Origin: Pseudomonas sp. HAR-UPW-AIA-41
GTDB taxonomy: Bacteria > Pseudomonadota > Gammaproteobacteria > Pseudomonadales > Pseudomonadaceae
NCBI RefSeq assembly: GCF_002304225.1
Contig: NZ_NSLB01000001.1
Coordinates: forward strand, 1-64,000
Direction: 5' to 3'
DNA: 64,000 nucleotides
The notes beneath the pieces were generated by a model that searched no databases, was not told the origin of the DNA, and was given only the letters and a program-made list of their open reading frames with translations. Below, piece after piece: positions 37,970 through 47,832 of the stretch. Each line of letters begins with the position of its first letter. The first letter of the stretch is position 1. The position numbers and the translations under genes are program-made.

Positions 37970-38587
37970 ATGTCCAAGACAATATCGGTTATCGATTACG
38001 GCTGTGGAAACCTCGCGTCTGTCCTCAACATGGTTCGACACGTTGGCGGAACGGCTCGGTTGCTTTCCTCACCGAGACAGCTTTGCGAGGCGGAAAAGAT
38101 CATCCTGCCCGGAGTAGGGGCCTTTGATCATGGCATTGAGGTACTACGCGAGGGAGGCTGGGTTCAGGCGCTGGAGGCAGCGGTGCTGGAGCGTAATGTG
38201 CCGATCATGGGTATTTGCTTGGGCATGCAGTTGCTGACTCGCGGCAGTGAAGAGGGCCAGGAGCCGGGACTTGGCTGGGTTGACGCGCAGGCACGACGCT
38301 TTCGTCCCAGCGACCCGCGGCTGAAGGTACCGCATATGGGTTGGAACGAGGTGCGGCAGGTGCGCGCGGACGAGCTGTTGCCGGCATCGGCCAGTCCGCG
38401 GCGTTTCTACTTCGTTCATGCCTACCGGGTCGAATGCGCCGACCCTGCGGACGTGCTGCTGGAATGCGAGTACGGGGAAACCTTCGTGGCCGCCTTTCGC
38501 CATGCCAACATCTGGGGCTTCCAGTTTCACCCGGAGAAGAGCCATCGCTTCGGCATGGAGCTCTTCCACCGCTTCCTGGAGGTATGA
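37970..38587 (+). CDS. HisH-like glutaminase, copy 2
   Basis: A 205-aa class I glutamine amidotransferase, paralogue of the one at 24046 and quite diverged. The nucleophile is Cys83 in GICLGMQLL. The His–Glu pair is in WGFQFHPEKSHRFG. It is followed at once by a HisF-like gene and a WbpG-like gene. The three make a second ammonia-transfer module beside the nonulosonate genes. It is not expected to serve histidine biosynthesis because no other his genes are near. Confidence 0.85.
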   Translation: MSKTISVIDYGCGNLASVLNMVRHVGGTARLLSSPRQLCEAEKIILPGVGAFDHGIEVLREGGWVQALEAAVLERNVPIMGICLGMQLLTRGSEEGQEPGLGWVDAQARRFRPSDPRLKVPHMGWNEVRQVRADELLPASASPRRFYFVHAYRVECADPADVLLECEYGETFVAAFRHANIWGFQFHPEKSHRFGMELFHRFLEV

Positions 38588-38588
38588 G

Positions 38589-39362
38589 GTGCTCAAGCAT
38601 CGTGTGATACCGGCCCTGCTGTTGCGCGAGGGAGGGCTGGTCAAGACCCAGAAGTTCGGCAAGCACAAGTACATCGGCGACCCGATCAATGCAATTCGCA
38701 TCTTCAATGAGAAGGAAGTGGACGAATTGGTGCTGCTCGATATCGACGCCAGCCGGCAGGGGCGAGAGCCGGACTACGCGCTGATCGAGAGCATCGCTGC
38801 CGAGTGTTTCATGCCGCTGGGCTACGGAGGCGGAATATCCACCATAGAGCAGGCCCGGAGGATCTTCTCTTCTGGCGTGGAAAAGGTCGTTCTACAATCC
38901 TCTGCGCTGCAGAACCCGGCGCTGGTCACAGAGATCGCCCAGCGCTTCGGCAGCCAGAGCGTGGTTGTTTCCATCGATATCAAGCGTGACTGGCTGGGAC
39001 GTTACCGTCTGTGGTCTTCGTCTTCCAGTCGGGCCCTGTCCGCAGACTGGCTGCAAGCGCTCCGTTCGATCGTATCCGCCGGCGCTGGCGAGGTTTTGCT
39101 CAACTCCGTGGATCGTGACGGAATGCAGCAGGGATATGATCTGCGCCTGATCAAGGCCGCTGCCGATGCAGTCGATGTGCCGCTGATAGCCCTAGGTGGC
39201 GCTGCCGAGCTGGGGCACTTCGTGGAAGCAATCGAGGCGGGTGCTTCTGCGGTCGCTGCCGGCAGCCTGTTCGTGCTGCAGGGGCCGCATCGTGCGGTGC
39301 TGATCAGCTATCCCAATTATTCAGAGCTCGAGTCGATTTTCAGAGGTAAGGATGTTTCCTAA
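38589..39362 (+). CDS. HisF-like amidotransferase subunit, copy 2
   Basis: A 257-aa HisF-type barrel. The alignment with T. maritima HisF is direct. The residue at position 11, normally the catalytic Asp, is Leu (RVIPALLLREGG). Asp130 is kept (VVVSIDIKRDW). This is the reverse of the loss in copy 1. The phosphate-binding loops (GYGGGIST and ALGGAAELGH) are largely kept. The start is GTG 38589, two bases after the hisH-like stop. The end overlaps the next gene by 11 bases. Confidence 0.85.
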   Translation: MLKHRVIPALLLREGGLVKTQKFGKHKYIGDPINAIRIFNEKEVDELVLLDIDASRQGREPDYALIESIAAECFMPLGYGGGISTIEQARRIFSSGVEKVVLQSSALQNPALVTEIAQRFGSQSVVVSIDIKRDWLGRYRLWSSSSSRALSADWLQALRSIVSAGAGEVLLNSVDRDGMQQGYDLRLIKAAADAVDVPLIALGGAAELGHFVEAIEAGASAVAAGSLFVLQGPHRAVLISYPNYSELESIFRGKDVS

Positions 39363-40473
39363 AGAACACAGGATCTGTTCGCGGTGTGTGATGGACGATA
39401 GCGCACCCGAAATAACTTTCGACGACTCAGGCGTTTGCAACTACTGCACTTACTTCCAGCAGCGCGTCAACGGTGTGGTCTTCGCCCCTGAGCACGAGCG
39501 CGCGGAGCAGCGCAGGGCTTTCGTGGAGAAAGTGAAGAAGGCTGGGAAGGGCAAGAAATATGACTGCATCATCGGTCTCTCCGGGGGAGTGGACAGCTCC
39601 TATGTGTTGCATCTGGCCCTGAACGAAGGCTTGCGGCCGCTGGCCGTGCACATGGACAACAACTGGAACTCGGAGCTTGCGGTCAACAACATCAAGAATC
39701 TGGTCACTCGTCTCGGCGTCGATCTGTACACCCACGTTATCGACTGGCCTGAGTACAAGGGCCTGATGCAGGCATTTTTCGACGCCGATGTCATCGATGT
39801 GGAACTGCTTTACGACAACGCGATGCTGGCTGTGAACTACGAACAGGCGCGGCGCTACGGCATCAAGTACATCCTGTCGGGAAGCAACTCCGCGACCGAA
39901 GGCATGCCCATGCCGGAGGGCTGGAACTGGCGCAAGTGGGACAAGCGCAACATCAAGGCGATCGCTCGGCGTAATTCAGTGCGGATCCGTACCTTCCCGA
40001 TCATGGGAACGCTTGGCTACGTTTATAACCGTGTCGTACGTGGAATTCAGTGGGCGTCATTTCTCGACCTCTACGACTACCAGAAGGAAGCAGCGCTGGA
40101 GCTGCTCGAGCAGAAGTACGCCTACAAGCGTTATCCCTACAAGCACTACGAATCGGTCTTCACACGTTTCTATCAGGGCTACATCCTCCCCGAAAAGTTC
40201 GATGTGGATAAACGCAAGTTGCATCTCTCGACGCTGGTTATGAGTGGTCAGATGCCACGTGATCAGGCGCTTGCCCATCTCCAGGCTTCTCCCTACGCCT
40301 CGCCAGAGGAGCTCGACAGGGACCGCAAGTATTTCCTCAAGAAGATGGGCTGGTCTGAAGGCCAGTTGGAGGAGTATCTGCGTCGACCAGGCAAACCGCA
40401 CGATGCCTACCCCAGTGAGCGCTTCGCCTGGGATCTCATCCGCAAGATCTATCAGATGCGGCGTGCTTCCTGA
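39352..40473 (+). CDS. N-acetyl sugar amidotransferase, copy 2 (WbuX/PseA-like)
   Basis: A 373-aa PP-loop ATP-pyrophosphatase. The ATP loop is GLSGGVDSSYVLHLA. CSRC and CNYC cysteine pairs at the N-terminus may bind zinc. It belongs with the WbuX/WbpG/PseA type enzymes. Given the nonulosonate genes next to it, I infer it makes an acetimidoyl (Am) group on legionaminic-type acid, as known in Legionella LPS. It could instead act on another sugar in the O-unit. It starts inside the HisF-like gene, so it is translationally coupled. Confidence 0.83.
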   Translation: MFPKEHRICSRCVMDDSAPEITFDDSGVCNYCTYFQQRVNGVVFAPEHERAEQRRAFVEKVKKAGKGKKYDCIIGLSGGVDSSYVLHLALNEGLRPLAVHMDNNWNSELAVNNIKNLVTRLGVDLYTHVIDWPEYKGLMQAFFDADVIDVELLYDNAMLAVNYEQARRYGIKYILSGSNSATEGMPMPEGWNWRKWDKRNIKAIARRNSVRIRTFPIMGTLGYVYNRVVRGIQWASFLDLYDYQKEAALELLEQKYAYKRYPYKHYESVFTRFYQGYILPEKFDVDKRKLHLSTLVMSGQMPRDQALAHLQASPYASPEELDRDRKYFLKKMGWSEGQLEEYLRRPGKPHDAYPSERFAWDLIRKIYQMRRAS

Positions 40474-40521
40474 GTCTGTTTGCCGGGGCCTGCAAGCTCG
40501 TTTCCGTTAAGGGTTTCTCAC

Positions 40522-41718
40522 TTGAACGTTCTGTTTCTGCATCCTGCTGCGGCTTTCGGTGGCGCATCCAAAAGCCTGATCGAGCTCTACAGGCTGCTAC
40601 AAGACGCAGGGGTCCGAGGGACTGTTCTCACTCCTGCCGGAGGCGTTTGCCAATCCTTCGAAAGAGCCGGCATGCGGGTTCATCCGGTGAAGGGGCTTAG
40701 TCAGTTCGACAACACGCGTTATGGCTACTACCGCAAGGTTCGTTGGTTGATCCTGTTACGGGAGCTCCTCCTGCTTCCGTTTGCGCTGGCTGGGCTGTGG
40801 CGGCTGCGGTGCGAACCCTTCGACCTGATCCATATCAACGAGATAACCCTGCTGCCGTTGGGTGTCGTCGCCAAATGGCTGCTGCGTGTTCCGATGGTGG
40901 TGCACGTTCGCTCGCTGCAGCGTAAGCCGGGCTCCGGCCTGCGAACCCGATGGCTTAACGGGCTGCTGCGTCGATACGCCGATGCGGTGGTGGCGATAGA
41001 TCACACCGTCGCTGCCACGCTGGAGCCGGGGCTTCCGTTGAGCATCGTCCACAATGGCCTGGAGGTGGCCAGGCAGCCAGTCGAGCGGCTCTCTGCTGAC
41101 GGGATTGGACCGGTCAAGGTCGGCTTCCTCGGCGTGCTGATTCCGCTCAAGGGCATCTTCGAGCTGGTCGAGGCGATGCGTATCCTGAAGTCCCGTGGCG
41201 TTTCCATACAGTGCCTCGTGGCGGGTGAGAACGCGCGCGAGATATCCGGACTCAAGGCCTGGATTTTGCGCAAGTTTGGCTTTGCGCGAGATGTCCGAAG
41301 TGAGCTGGAGGAACTGATCTGCCGCGAGGGTCTGCAAGACCGGGTCAAGCTGCTCGGCTTCGTGAGAGATGTCCGCGAACTTTATCCGCAACTGGATATT
41401 CTCTGCTTCCCTTCGCATCTGGATGCAGCGGGGCGCCCGGTCTTCGAGGCGGCGTTCTACTCGGTGCCCAGTGTCGTGGCCGTGAGCGATCCATTGCCGG
41501 ACGCTCTATTACACGAGGTGACAGGACTGGCGGTGCCGACACCAGACCCGCTGTTGATCGCCGATGCGTTGCAGCGGCTTGCGGAAAATCCCGATCTTCG
41601 TCGTCAGCTTGGATGTCAGGCGAAGCGTTGGGCTGAGGAAACCTTCGTGATCGACGTCAATGCAGCGCGCATGCTTGACCTTTATCACCGCGTACTTTCA
41701 TCAAATGCGAGTCGCTGA
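40522..41718 (+). CDS. Family 4 glycosyltransferase
   Basis: A 398-aa GT-B retaining transferase. The N-terminal fold starts NVLFLHPAAAFGGASKSLIE. The C-terminal Rossmann half has VKVGFLGVLIPLKGIFELVEA and the donor region FPSHLDAAGRPVFEAAFYSVPSV. The start is uncertain. I use TTG 40522 (MNVLFLHP), which follows AAGGG. A TTG at 40480 would add 14 residues that do not look like protein. It is followed by another GT4 gene after three bases. It may add the amidinated uronic acid. Confidence 0.8.
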   Translation: MNVLFLHPAAAFGGASKSLIELYRLLQDAGVRGTVLTPAGGVCQSFERAGMRVHPVKGLSQFDNTRYGYYRKVRWLILLRELLLLPFALAGLWRLRCEPFDLIHINEITLLPLGVVAKWLLRVPMVVHVRSLQRKPGSGLRTRWLNGLLRRYADAVVAIDHTVAATLEPGLPLSIVHNGLEVARQPVERLSADGIGPVKVGFLGVLIPLKGIFELVEAMRILKSRGVSIQCLVAGENAREISGLKAWILRKFGFARDVRSELEELICREGLQDRVKLLGFVRDVRELYPQLDILCFPSHLDAAGRPVFEAAFYSVPSVVAVSDPLPDALLHEVTGLAVPTPDPLLIADALQRLAENPDLRRQLGCQAKRWAEETFVIDVNAARMLDLYHRVLSSNASR

Positions 41719-41721
41719 ACC

Positions 41722-42933
41722 ATGCGTATCCTCGTGCTCTCCCAGTACTTCTGGCCGGAAAGCTTCATCATCAATGACATCGTGCGCACGCTCGACGCGC
41801 AGGGCCACGAGGTGGTGGTCGCCACGGGCAAGCCCAACTATCCCGATGGCAAGGTCTTCGAGGGCTACCGCGCTGCGGGTACCCAGCGCGAACGTTACCT
41901 GGGACGCGTCGAAGTGCTGCGGGTACCGTTGTGGCCGCGCGGGCAGGGTGGTGCGAAGAGTCTGATCCTCAATTACCTGTCCTTTGTATTCAGCGGACTG
42001 CTGTGCCTGCCGTGGATGCTGCGGGGGCGCCAGTTCGACGCGATTCTGGTGTTCGCGCCATCGCCGATCACCCAGGCGATTCCGGCGATCCTGCTCAAGT
42101 GGCTGAAGAAGGCCAGGCTCGCCCTGTGGGTGCAGGACCTGTGGCCGGAGAGCCTCTCGGCAACCGGTTTCGTGCGCAATCCGTACCTGTTGCGTGCGGT
42201 GGGCTGGATGGTGCGGGCCATCTACCGCCCGTGCGACACCCTTCTGGTGCAGTCGCGGGCGTTCGTCGAGCCGGTGGCGCAGTATGCCGACCGGGCGAAG
42301 ATCCAGTACTACCCCAATTCCATGGATGTGAGTAGCAGCAGGGCCCTGGTGCCGGTGCCTGGCGAGCTGCTGGAACTGCTCGAGCAGCACTTCTGCGTGG
42401 TGTTCGCCGGCAACCTGGGTACCGCCCAGGCGCTCGATACCCTGGTGCAGGCGGCGGTTCACCTGCGCGATGAGCCACGTATCCGCCTGGTGCTGGTGGG
42501 CAGCGGCAGCCGCCTGGCCTGGCTCAAGGCCCAGCAGCAGGCGCTGGGGCTGGACAATCTGGTGCTGCCGGGGCGTTTCCCGATGGAGGCCATGCCGCAG
42601 ATCTTCGAGCGCGCTTCGGCCCTGCTGGTGTCGCTGAACGACGAGCCGGCCTTTGCCCAGACCATTCCCAGCAAGATACAGGCGTACCTGGCCGCCGGCC
42701 GGCCGATCCTGGCCTGCATGAACGGCGAGGGTGCCCGGGTGGTCTGCGAGGCGCGCGCGGGCCTGGCTTCGCCGGCCGAGCAGGTGCTGCCGCTGGTGGC
42801 CAATATCCGCTGCATGCAGGCGCTCGGTGCCAGCGAGCGCGGCGCCATGGGCACCTCCGGGCGTGCCTATTTCGATGCCCACTTCGAGATGACCAGCCAG
42901 GTACGCCGGCTGGTCGAGCTGCTGCAGTGCTGA
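41722..42933 (+). CDS. Family 4 glycosyltransferase, WbuB-like
   Basis: A 403-aa GT4 enzyme. The N-terminus MRILVLSQYFWPESFIINDI and WVQDLWPESLSATGF are characteristic of the WbuB/WbjE group, which transfers N-acetyl-L-fucosamine or related L-sugars. The late donor motif is IPSKIQAYLAAGRPIL. With the L-sugar genes at 46858–49963 in the same cluster, I infer it transfers L-QuiNAc or L-RhaNAc. DNA here is GC-rich. It ends 49 bases before the large membrane protein gene. Confidence 0.82.
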   Translation: MRILVLSQYFWPESFIINDIVRTLDAQGHEVVVATGKPNYPDGKVFEGYRAAGTQRERYLGRVEVLRVPLWPRGQGGAKSLILNYLSFVFSGLLCLPWMLRGRQFDAILVFAPSPITQAIPAILLKWLKKARLALWVQDLWPESLSATGFVRNPYLLRAVGWMVRAIYRPCDTLLVQSRAFVEPVAQYADRAKIQYYPNSMDVSSSRALVPVPGELLELLEQHFCVVFAGNLGTAQALDTLVQAAVHLRDEPRIRLVLVGSGSRLAWLKAQQQALGLDNLVLPGRFPMEAMPQIFERASALLVSLNDEPAFAQTIPSKIQAYLAAGRPILACMNGEGARVVCEARAGLASPAEQVLPLVANIRCMQALGASERGAMGTSGRAYFDAHFEMTSQVRRLVELLQC

Positions 42934-42950
42934 AGCGCGTGCATGCCGCT

Positions 42951-42967
42951 CGGGCCGTGATGGCCCG
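42951..42967 (+). promoter_or_regulatory. Small hairpin next to ribosome binding site
   Basis: CGGGCC-GTGAT-GGCCCG is a 6-bp inverted repeat ending just before the GGGGAGG ribosome binding site of the large membrane protein gene. It could modulate translation or be chance in GC-rich DNA. Confidence 0.3.
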
Positions 42968-42982
42968 CGGGGAGGTCTGCTG

Positions 42983-45382
42983 ATGCGCCTGCTGGTCTTC
43001 CCGCTGGCCTTCATGGCCAACACCTTCGCCATGATGCTGGTGATGATTGGCCTGAGCCTGTTCGGCAAGCCTGGGCTGGCGGCTGACTTCGGCCTGATCC
43101 ATGGCGCGACCGTAGCGCTTTTCTACGCGTTCTCCGGCAATGCGCGCAGTCTGATCCTGGCCGAGTCCGGTGAGGTCGGCGCGGCCGGCATCCTCCGTCT
43201 GCGTCTGCTGATGCTGCTGCCGCTGGGCATACTGACCTTCATGCTGTGCATCGGCGTGGTCGACGGCGGTTGGCTGTTCGTGCTGCTGCTGGTGGTGCGA
43301 CGGGCTTTGGAGTGGCTGGCGGAGATATTCCTCAGTGAGCAGGAGCTGCATCATCAGGGGCGCGCGGCACTGCGCTTTCTGCTGCTCCAGGGCTGCCTGA
43401 GCCTGGCGCTGCTGCTGGCGCTGCTCGATGGCGGCGTCCTGGCGTTGCCGATGACCCTGTTCTGGAGTCTGTCGCCACTGATCGGCTGCATAAGCCTGAC
43501 CCTGCTCGGCCGTGCCTTGCGTCACCCCATGTCGCTGTTGCCGAGCATTCGCCAGCTGTTGCCGCACTTCGGTTCGACTGCGGCCATCGGCGTCTCGGTG
43601 TATGTGTTCCGCCTGTTCATCCTGCTGGTGGTTGGCAAGCAGGTGGCCGGTGACCTGTTCTCGGCCTTCGCCCTGGGCGGGATTCTCGGTGCGGTGTTCT
43701 CCCAGGCGCTGGGGCCGACCATGGTGCGTCATGAGCAGCGTTCGACTGGGCTTGGGCGCCTGGTGCGGTTGTTCAACCTGATGCTGGTGGCGCTGCTGCT
43801 TGCAGGTATGGGTCTGGTAGCATTGGCCTGGAGTCTGCCGCAGGTACTCGACTGGACGCACAAGGGGCAACTGTTCTGGCTGGCAGTAGGCTGCTCGCTG
43901 GCGGGTGGCGTGGTCATGGTGCTGGCGCAGCGCATTCGCCTGCGCATCATTCAAGACGATGTCGGTGGTGATGTCTTCGGCTCGGACATGCTGGCAAATA
44001 TCCTACTGGTGGCTAGCATTCCGTTCGTTTACTACGGCCTGGGGGTGAATGCCCTGGCACTGCTATATCTGCTCGGTGCGCTGTTGTCATTGGTGTTCTA
44101 CGCCAGCGAGCGGCACGGCCTGCTGCCGCAGCGAGACAGTCGCTGGTTCAGCCGGCGGCGCCTGCTGCTGCTGATTGCGGTAGCAATCTTCCTGCCGCTG
44201 TTCTTTCAGCTGCAGGGCGGTATTTTTCGCGACACTTCTAGCAGCTTCAGTAGTGGCGGGGTGCTGGCACTGCTGCCGATCCCACTGTCGGTGCTCGCCT
44301 GCTATCTGGGGATGGTGTTACTGGGGAGTTATTCGCAGGCGCGGCTGGCGCTGCTTAGCCTGTTCTTCCTATTCGCCTGCATGTTGCTGACCAGCCTGCT
44401 GCTGGGGCTTGGCAGCGCAGGTGAAGGGCGGCGTAAGCTGATTCTGTTGATCCAGTACATTCTGCCGATGTTTGCCTTGGTGCTGGGGCAGCAGTTCGGT
44501 GACCGCAAGGATGCTTTGGTGCTGTTGTCGCGTGGGGCTCTACTGGTCTTGCTGACGATTGTACCGCTGCAGCTGCTGGCCACGCTGCTGGCAGGTGATG
44601 TTTTGCTGTCTCCGACTGTTTTTATTTTCAGCATTTATCAGCACCTGCAGTACGCATCAATGCTACTCGTCGCGGCCTATGTGATAGCACTTTTTGTGCT
44701 TTGGGGGCGTGCAGGTGTTGACGGATGGTTGCTTGGGCTGGCGTTAGTGATGGGGGGCTACGTCATTCTTAGCTGGTCGGTGTTGTCGATGCTTTTGTTG
44801 TGGCTCGGACTGCTTTTGTTTTTACTGCAGCATTGGCTTGTTGAGCGTCGGTCAGTGATGGCTCTGCCGCTATTGGCTCTTTGCGGTGGCTTATTGGCAC
44901 TGTGTTATGTGCAGGTATTGTTGTCGACAGATATGGCGGCGCAGCAGTTTGTTTCTACTTCTCTGATGACATGGTGGTTTGAGTGGCGGGTCAATTATCT
45001 GGAGCGTTGGACGTTTTATCTCGATGGTATTTCAACGGGCTGGCGCGGTGCCCTTTTAGGGCATACCGCGCCGCCTGGACGCGATCTGTACCCCAGTGCG
45101 CATAACTACTATCTCGACTTTGCTTACAACTTTGGTTTGCTTGGATTGTTGCCCTTACTGCTGCTGGTCATATATAGCCTGTTTTCGGTAGTTCGGCGCT
45201 CGAATGTGTTCTGGTTCTCCGCCCCATCTATGGGGTTGGCACTGGTGGTTATATTTATGCTTGTGCCTGATAGTCTCTTCAAGGTAGGCCTGCGGCAGCC
45301 GTATTCGGGCGTTATCATGTATTTCCTATGGGGGGTGCTGTTGGCTGAAATAGTCCGGCCGCTGCGAGGAAAGTTTTCTTAA
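42983..45382 (+). CDS. Flippase–polymerase/ligase-like fusion membrane protein
   Basis: A 799-aa protein with about 24 hydrophobic segments in two halves of about 12. The N-terminal half (1 to about 385) looks like a Wzx/MOP flippase (for example SVYVFRLFILLVVGKQ with LGGILGAVFSQALGPTMVR). A short basic linker at about residues 385–398 (LLPQRDSRWFSRRR) follows. The C-terminal half resembles Wzy/WaaL. It has a long periplasmic loop between two late membrane segments ending SAHNYYLDFAYNFGLLGLL, where the conserved His-Asn and following helix are typical of the O-antigen ligase/polymerase family. Each half is near the usual full length of its family. The DNA changes from GC-rich to AT-richer near 44600. 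Whether the C-half polymerises or ligates is unclear. Confidence 0.65.
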   Translation: MRLLVFPLAFMANTFAMMLVMIGLSLFGKPGLAADFGLIHGATVALFYAFSGNARSLILAESGEVGAAGILRLRLLMLLPLGILTFMLCIGVVDGGWLFVLLLVVRRALEWLAEIFLSEQELHHQGRAALRFLLLQGCLSLALLLALLDGGVLALPMTLFWSLSPLIGCISLTLLGRALRHPMSLLPSIRQLLPHFGSTAAIGVSVYVFRLFILLVVGKQVAGDLFSAFALGGILGAVFSQALGPTMVRHEQRSTGLGRLVRLFNLMLVALLLAGMGLVALAWSLPQVLDWTHKGQLFWLAVGCSLAGGVVMVLAQRIRLRIIQDDVGGDVFGSDMLANILLVASIPFVYYGLGVNALALLYLLGALLSLVFYASERHGLLPQRDSRWFSRRRLLLLIAVAIFLPLFFQLQGGIFRDTSSSFSSGGVLALLPIPLSVLACYLGMVLLGSYSQARLALLSLFFLFACMLLTSLLLGLGSAGEGRRKLILLIQYILPMFALVLGQQFGDRKDALVLLSRGALLVLLTIVPLQLLATLLAGDVLLSPTVFIFSIYQHLQYASMLLVAAYVIALFVLWGRAGVDGWLLGLALVMGGYVILSWSVLSMLLLWLGLLLFLLQHWLVERRSVMALPLLALCGGLLALCYVQVLLSTDMAAQQFVSTSLMTWWFEWRVNYLERWTFYLDGISTGWRGALLGHTAPPGRDLYPSAHNYYLDFAYNFGLLGLLPLLLLVIYSLFSVVRRSNVFWFSAPSMGLALVVIFMLVPDSLFKVGLRQPYSGVIMYFLWGVLLAEIVRPLRGKFS

Positions 45383-45392
45383 ATGGAAAAGG

Positions 45393-46835
<1,443 letters not shown>

Positions 46836-46857
46836 GATCGTAAGAAGGTTTGGATTG

Positions 46858-47721
46858 ATGGCTCGGGTTCTTGTTCTAGGTGTCACCGGCATGCTTGGCA
46901 ATGCCGTCTTTCGAGTGTTTGGTGCAGATGCTGCGCACCAGACCTGGGGCACGCTGCGCAGCGCCGCGGCACTGCAGCATTTTGCTGCGGATAGCCATGC
47001 CCGCCTGTTGTGTGGGATCGATGTGCTCGACCATGATGCGCTGACTGCGGTCATGGCCAAAGTACGGCCTGATGTGGTGATCAACTGTGTCGGCCTGATC
47101 AAGCAGCTGGCCGATGCCAAGGATCCGCTTACTGCGCTGCCGATCAACGCCATGTTGCCGCACCGGCTGGCGCGGCTGTGTGAGTTGGGGGGCGCCCGGC
47201 TGATCCATGTCAGCACCGACTGCGTGTTTTCCGGGCGTAAGGGCATGTATCTGGAGAGCGACCCGTCGGATGCGGAAGACCTCTACGGCAAGTCCAAGTA
47301 CATCGGCGAACTGCACGATCTGCCGCATGTTATTACCCTGCGTACCTCAATCATCGGCCACGAGCTGGGTACGAGCCACGCGCTGGTGGACTGGTTCCTG
47401 GCGCAGCAGGGTAGCGTTAGGGGGTTCACCAAGGCGATCTTCTCCGGCCTGCCGACGGTGGAGCTTGCGCGGGTGATGAAGGACTTCGTGATTGCGCACC
47501 CGCAGCTCAAGGGGCTGTATCATGTCGCCGCCGAGCCGATCGACAAGTGTCGCCTGCTCGGTCTGGTGGCCGCACAGTACGCCAAGTCGATCGAGATTCG
47601 TCCGGATGATGCGCTGGTGATCGACCGCTCACTGGATGGTTCGCGCTTCCGCGCAGCCACCGGCTATGTTGCACCGGATTGGGTCGAGTTGGTGCGGCGG
47701 ATGTACCAGCAGCGCGGGTAG
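46858..47721 (+). CDS. RmlD-like NDP-4-keto-sugar reductase
   Basis: A 287-aa SDR of the dTDP-4-dehydrorhamnose reductase type. It has VLGVTGMLGNAVFRVF for NAD(P) binding and YGKSKYIGE as the active-site Tyr–Lys. It is placed directly before FnlA-like and FnlC-like genes, where V. cholerae O37 has wbvR (wbvB-wbvR-wbvD for UDP-L-QuiNAc). FnlB/WbjC reductases that lead to L-FucNAc are longer and have a cupin domain, absent here. It therefore probably reduces C-4 to give UDP-L-RhaNAc before epimerisation. I start at ATG 46858, after AAGAAGG. TTG 46855 is also in frame. Confidence 0.78.
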   Translation: MARVLVLGVTGMLGNAVFRVFGADAAHQTWGTLRSAAALQHFAADSHARLLCGIDVLDHDALTAVMAKVRPDVVINCVGLIKQLADAKDPLTALPINAMLPHRLARLCELGGARLIHVSTDCVFSGRKGMYLESDPSDAEDLYGKSKYIGELHDLPHVITLRTSIIGHELGTSHALVDWFLAQQGSVRGFTKAIFSGLPTVELARVMKDFVIAHPQLKGLYHVAAEPIDKCRLLGLVAAQYAKSIEIRPDDALVIDRSLDGSRFRAATGYVAPDWVELVRRMYQQRG

Positions 47722-47760
47722 CTTCGCTCCCTAGTCGATTGCAGACGTTTTCATGCTCTT

Positions 47761-47790
47761 CCGGCCCTTTCCCCTTGGGGAGAGGGCCGG
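47761..47790. terminator. Strong 14-bp hairpin upstream of fnlA-like gene
   Basis: Arms CCGGCCCTTTCCCC and GGGGAGAGGGCCGG (one G·T pair) enclose a TT loop in the 111-bp gap between the reductase and dehydratase genes. The following sequence has no T run, so it may be a partial terminator, a processing site or a copy of a dispersed palindrome. Similar CCCTCTCCCC/GGGGAGAGGG elements are common in Pseudomonas genomes. Confidence 0.6.
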
Positions 47791-47832
47791 CTTGTTCAGC
47801 CCTCGGGCGGCGTTCACGTTCAGGATGGTTTT

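Noticed and set aside
23300..39362. HisF/HisH genes as histidine biosynthesis genes
   Set aside because: No other his genes are nearby, each HisF lacks one catalytic Asp, and each pair adjoins a WbpG-type amidotransferase.
41701..43954. Long minus-strand frames opposite the GT4 and fusion genes
   Set aside because: Arg/Gln/His-rich translations without motifs, produced by GC-rich third positions on the coding strand.
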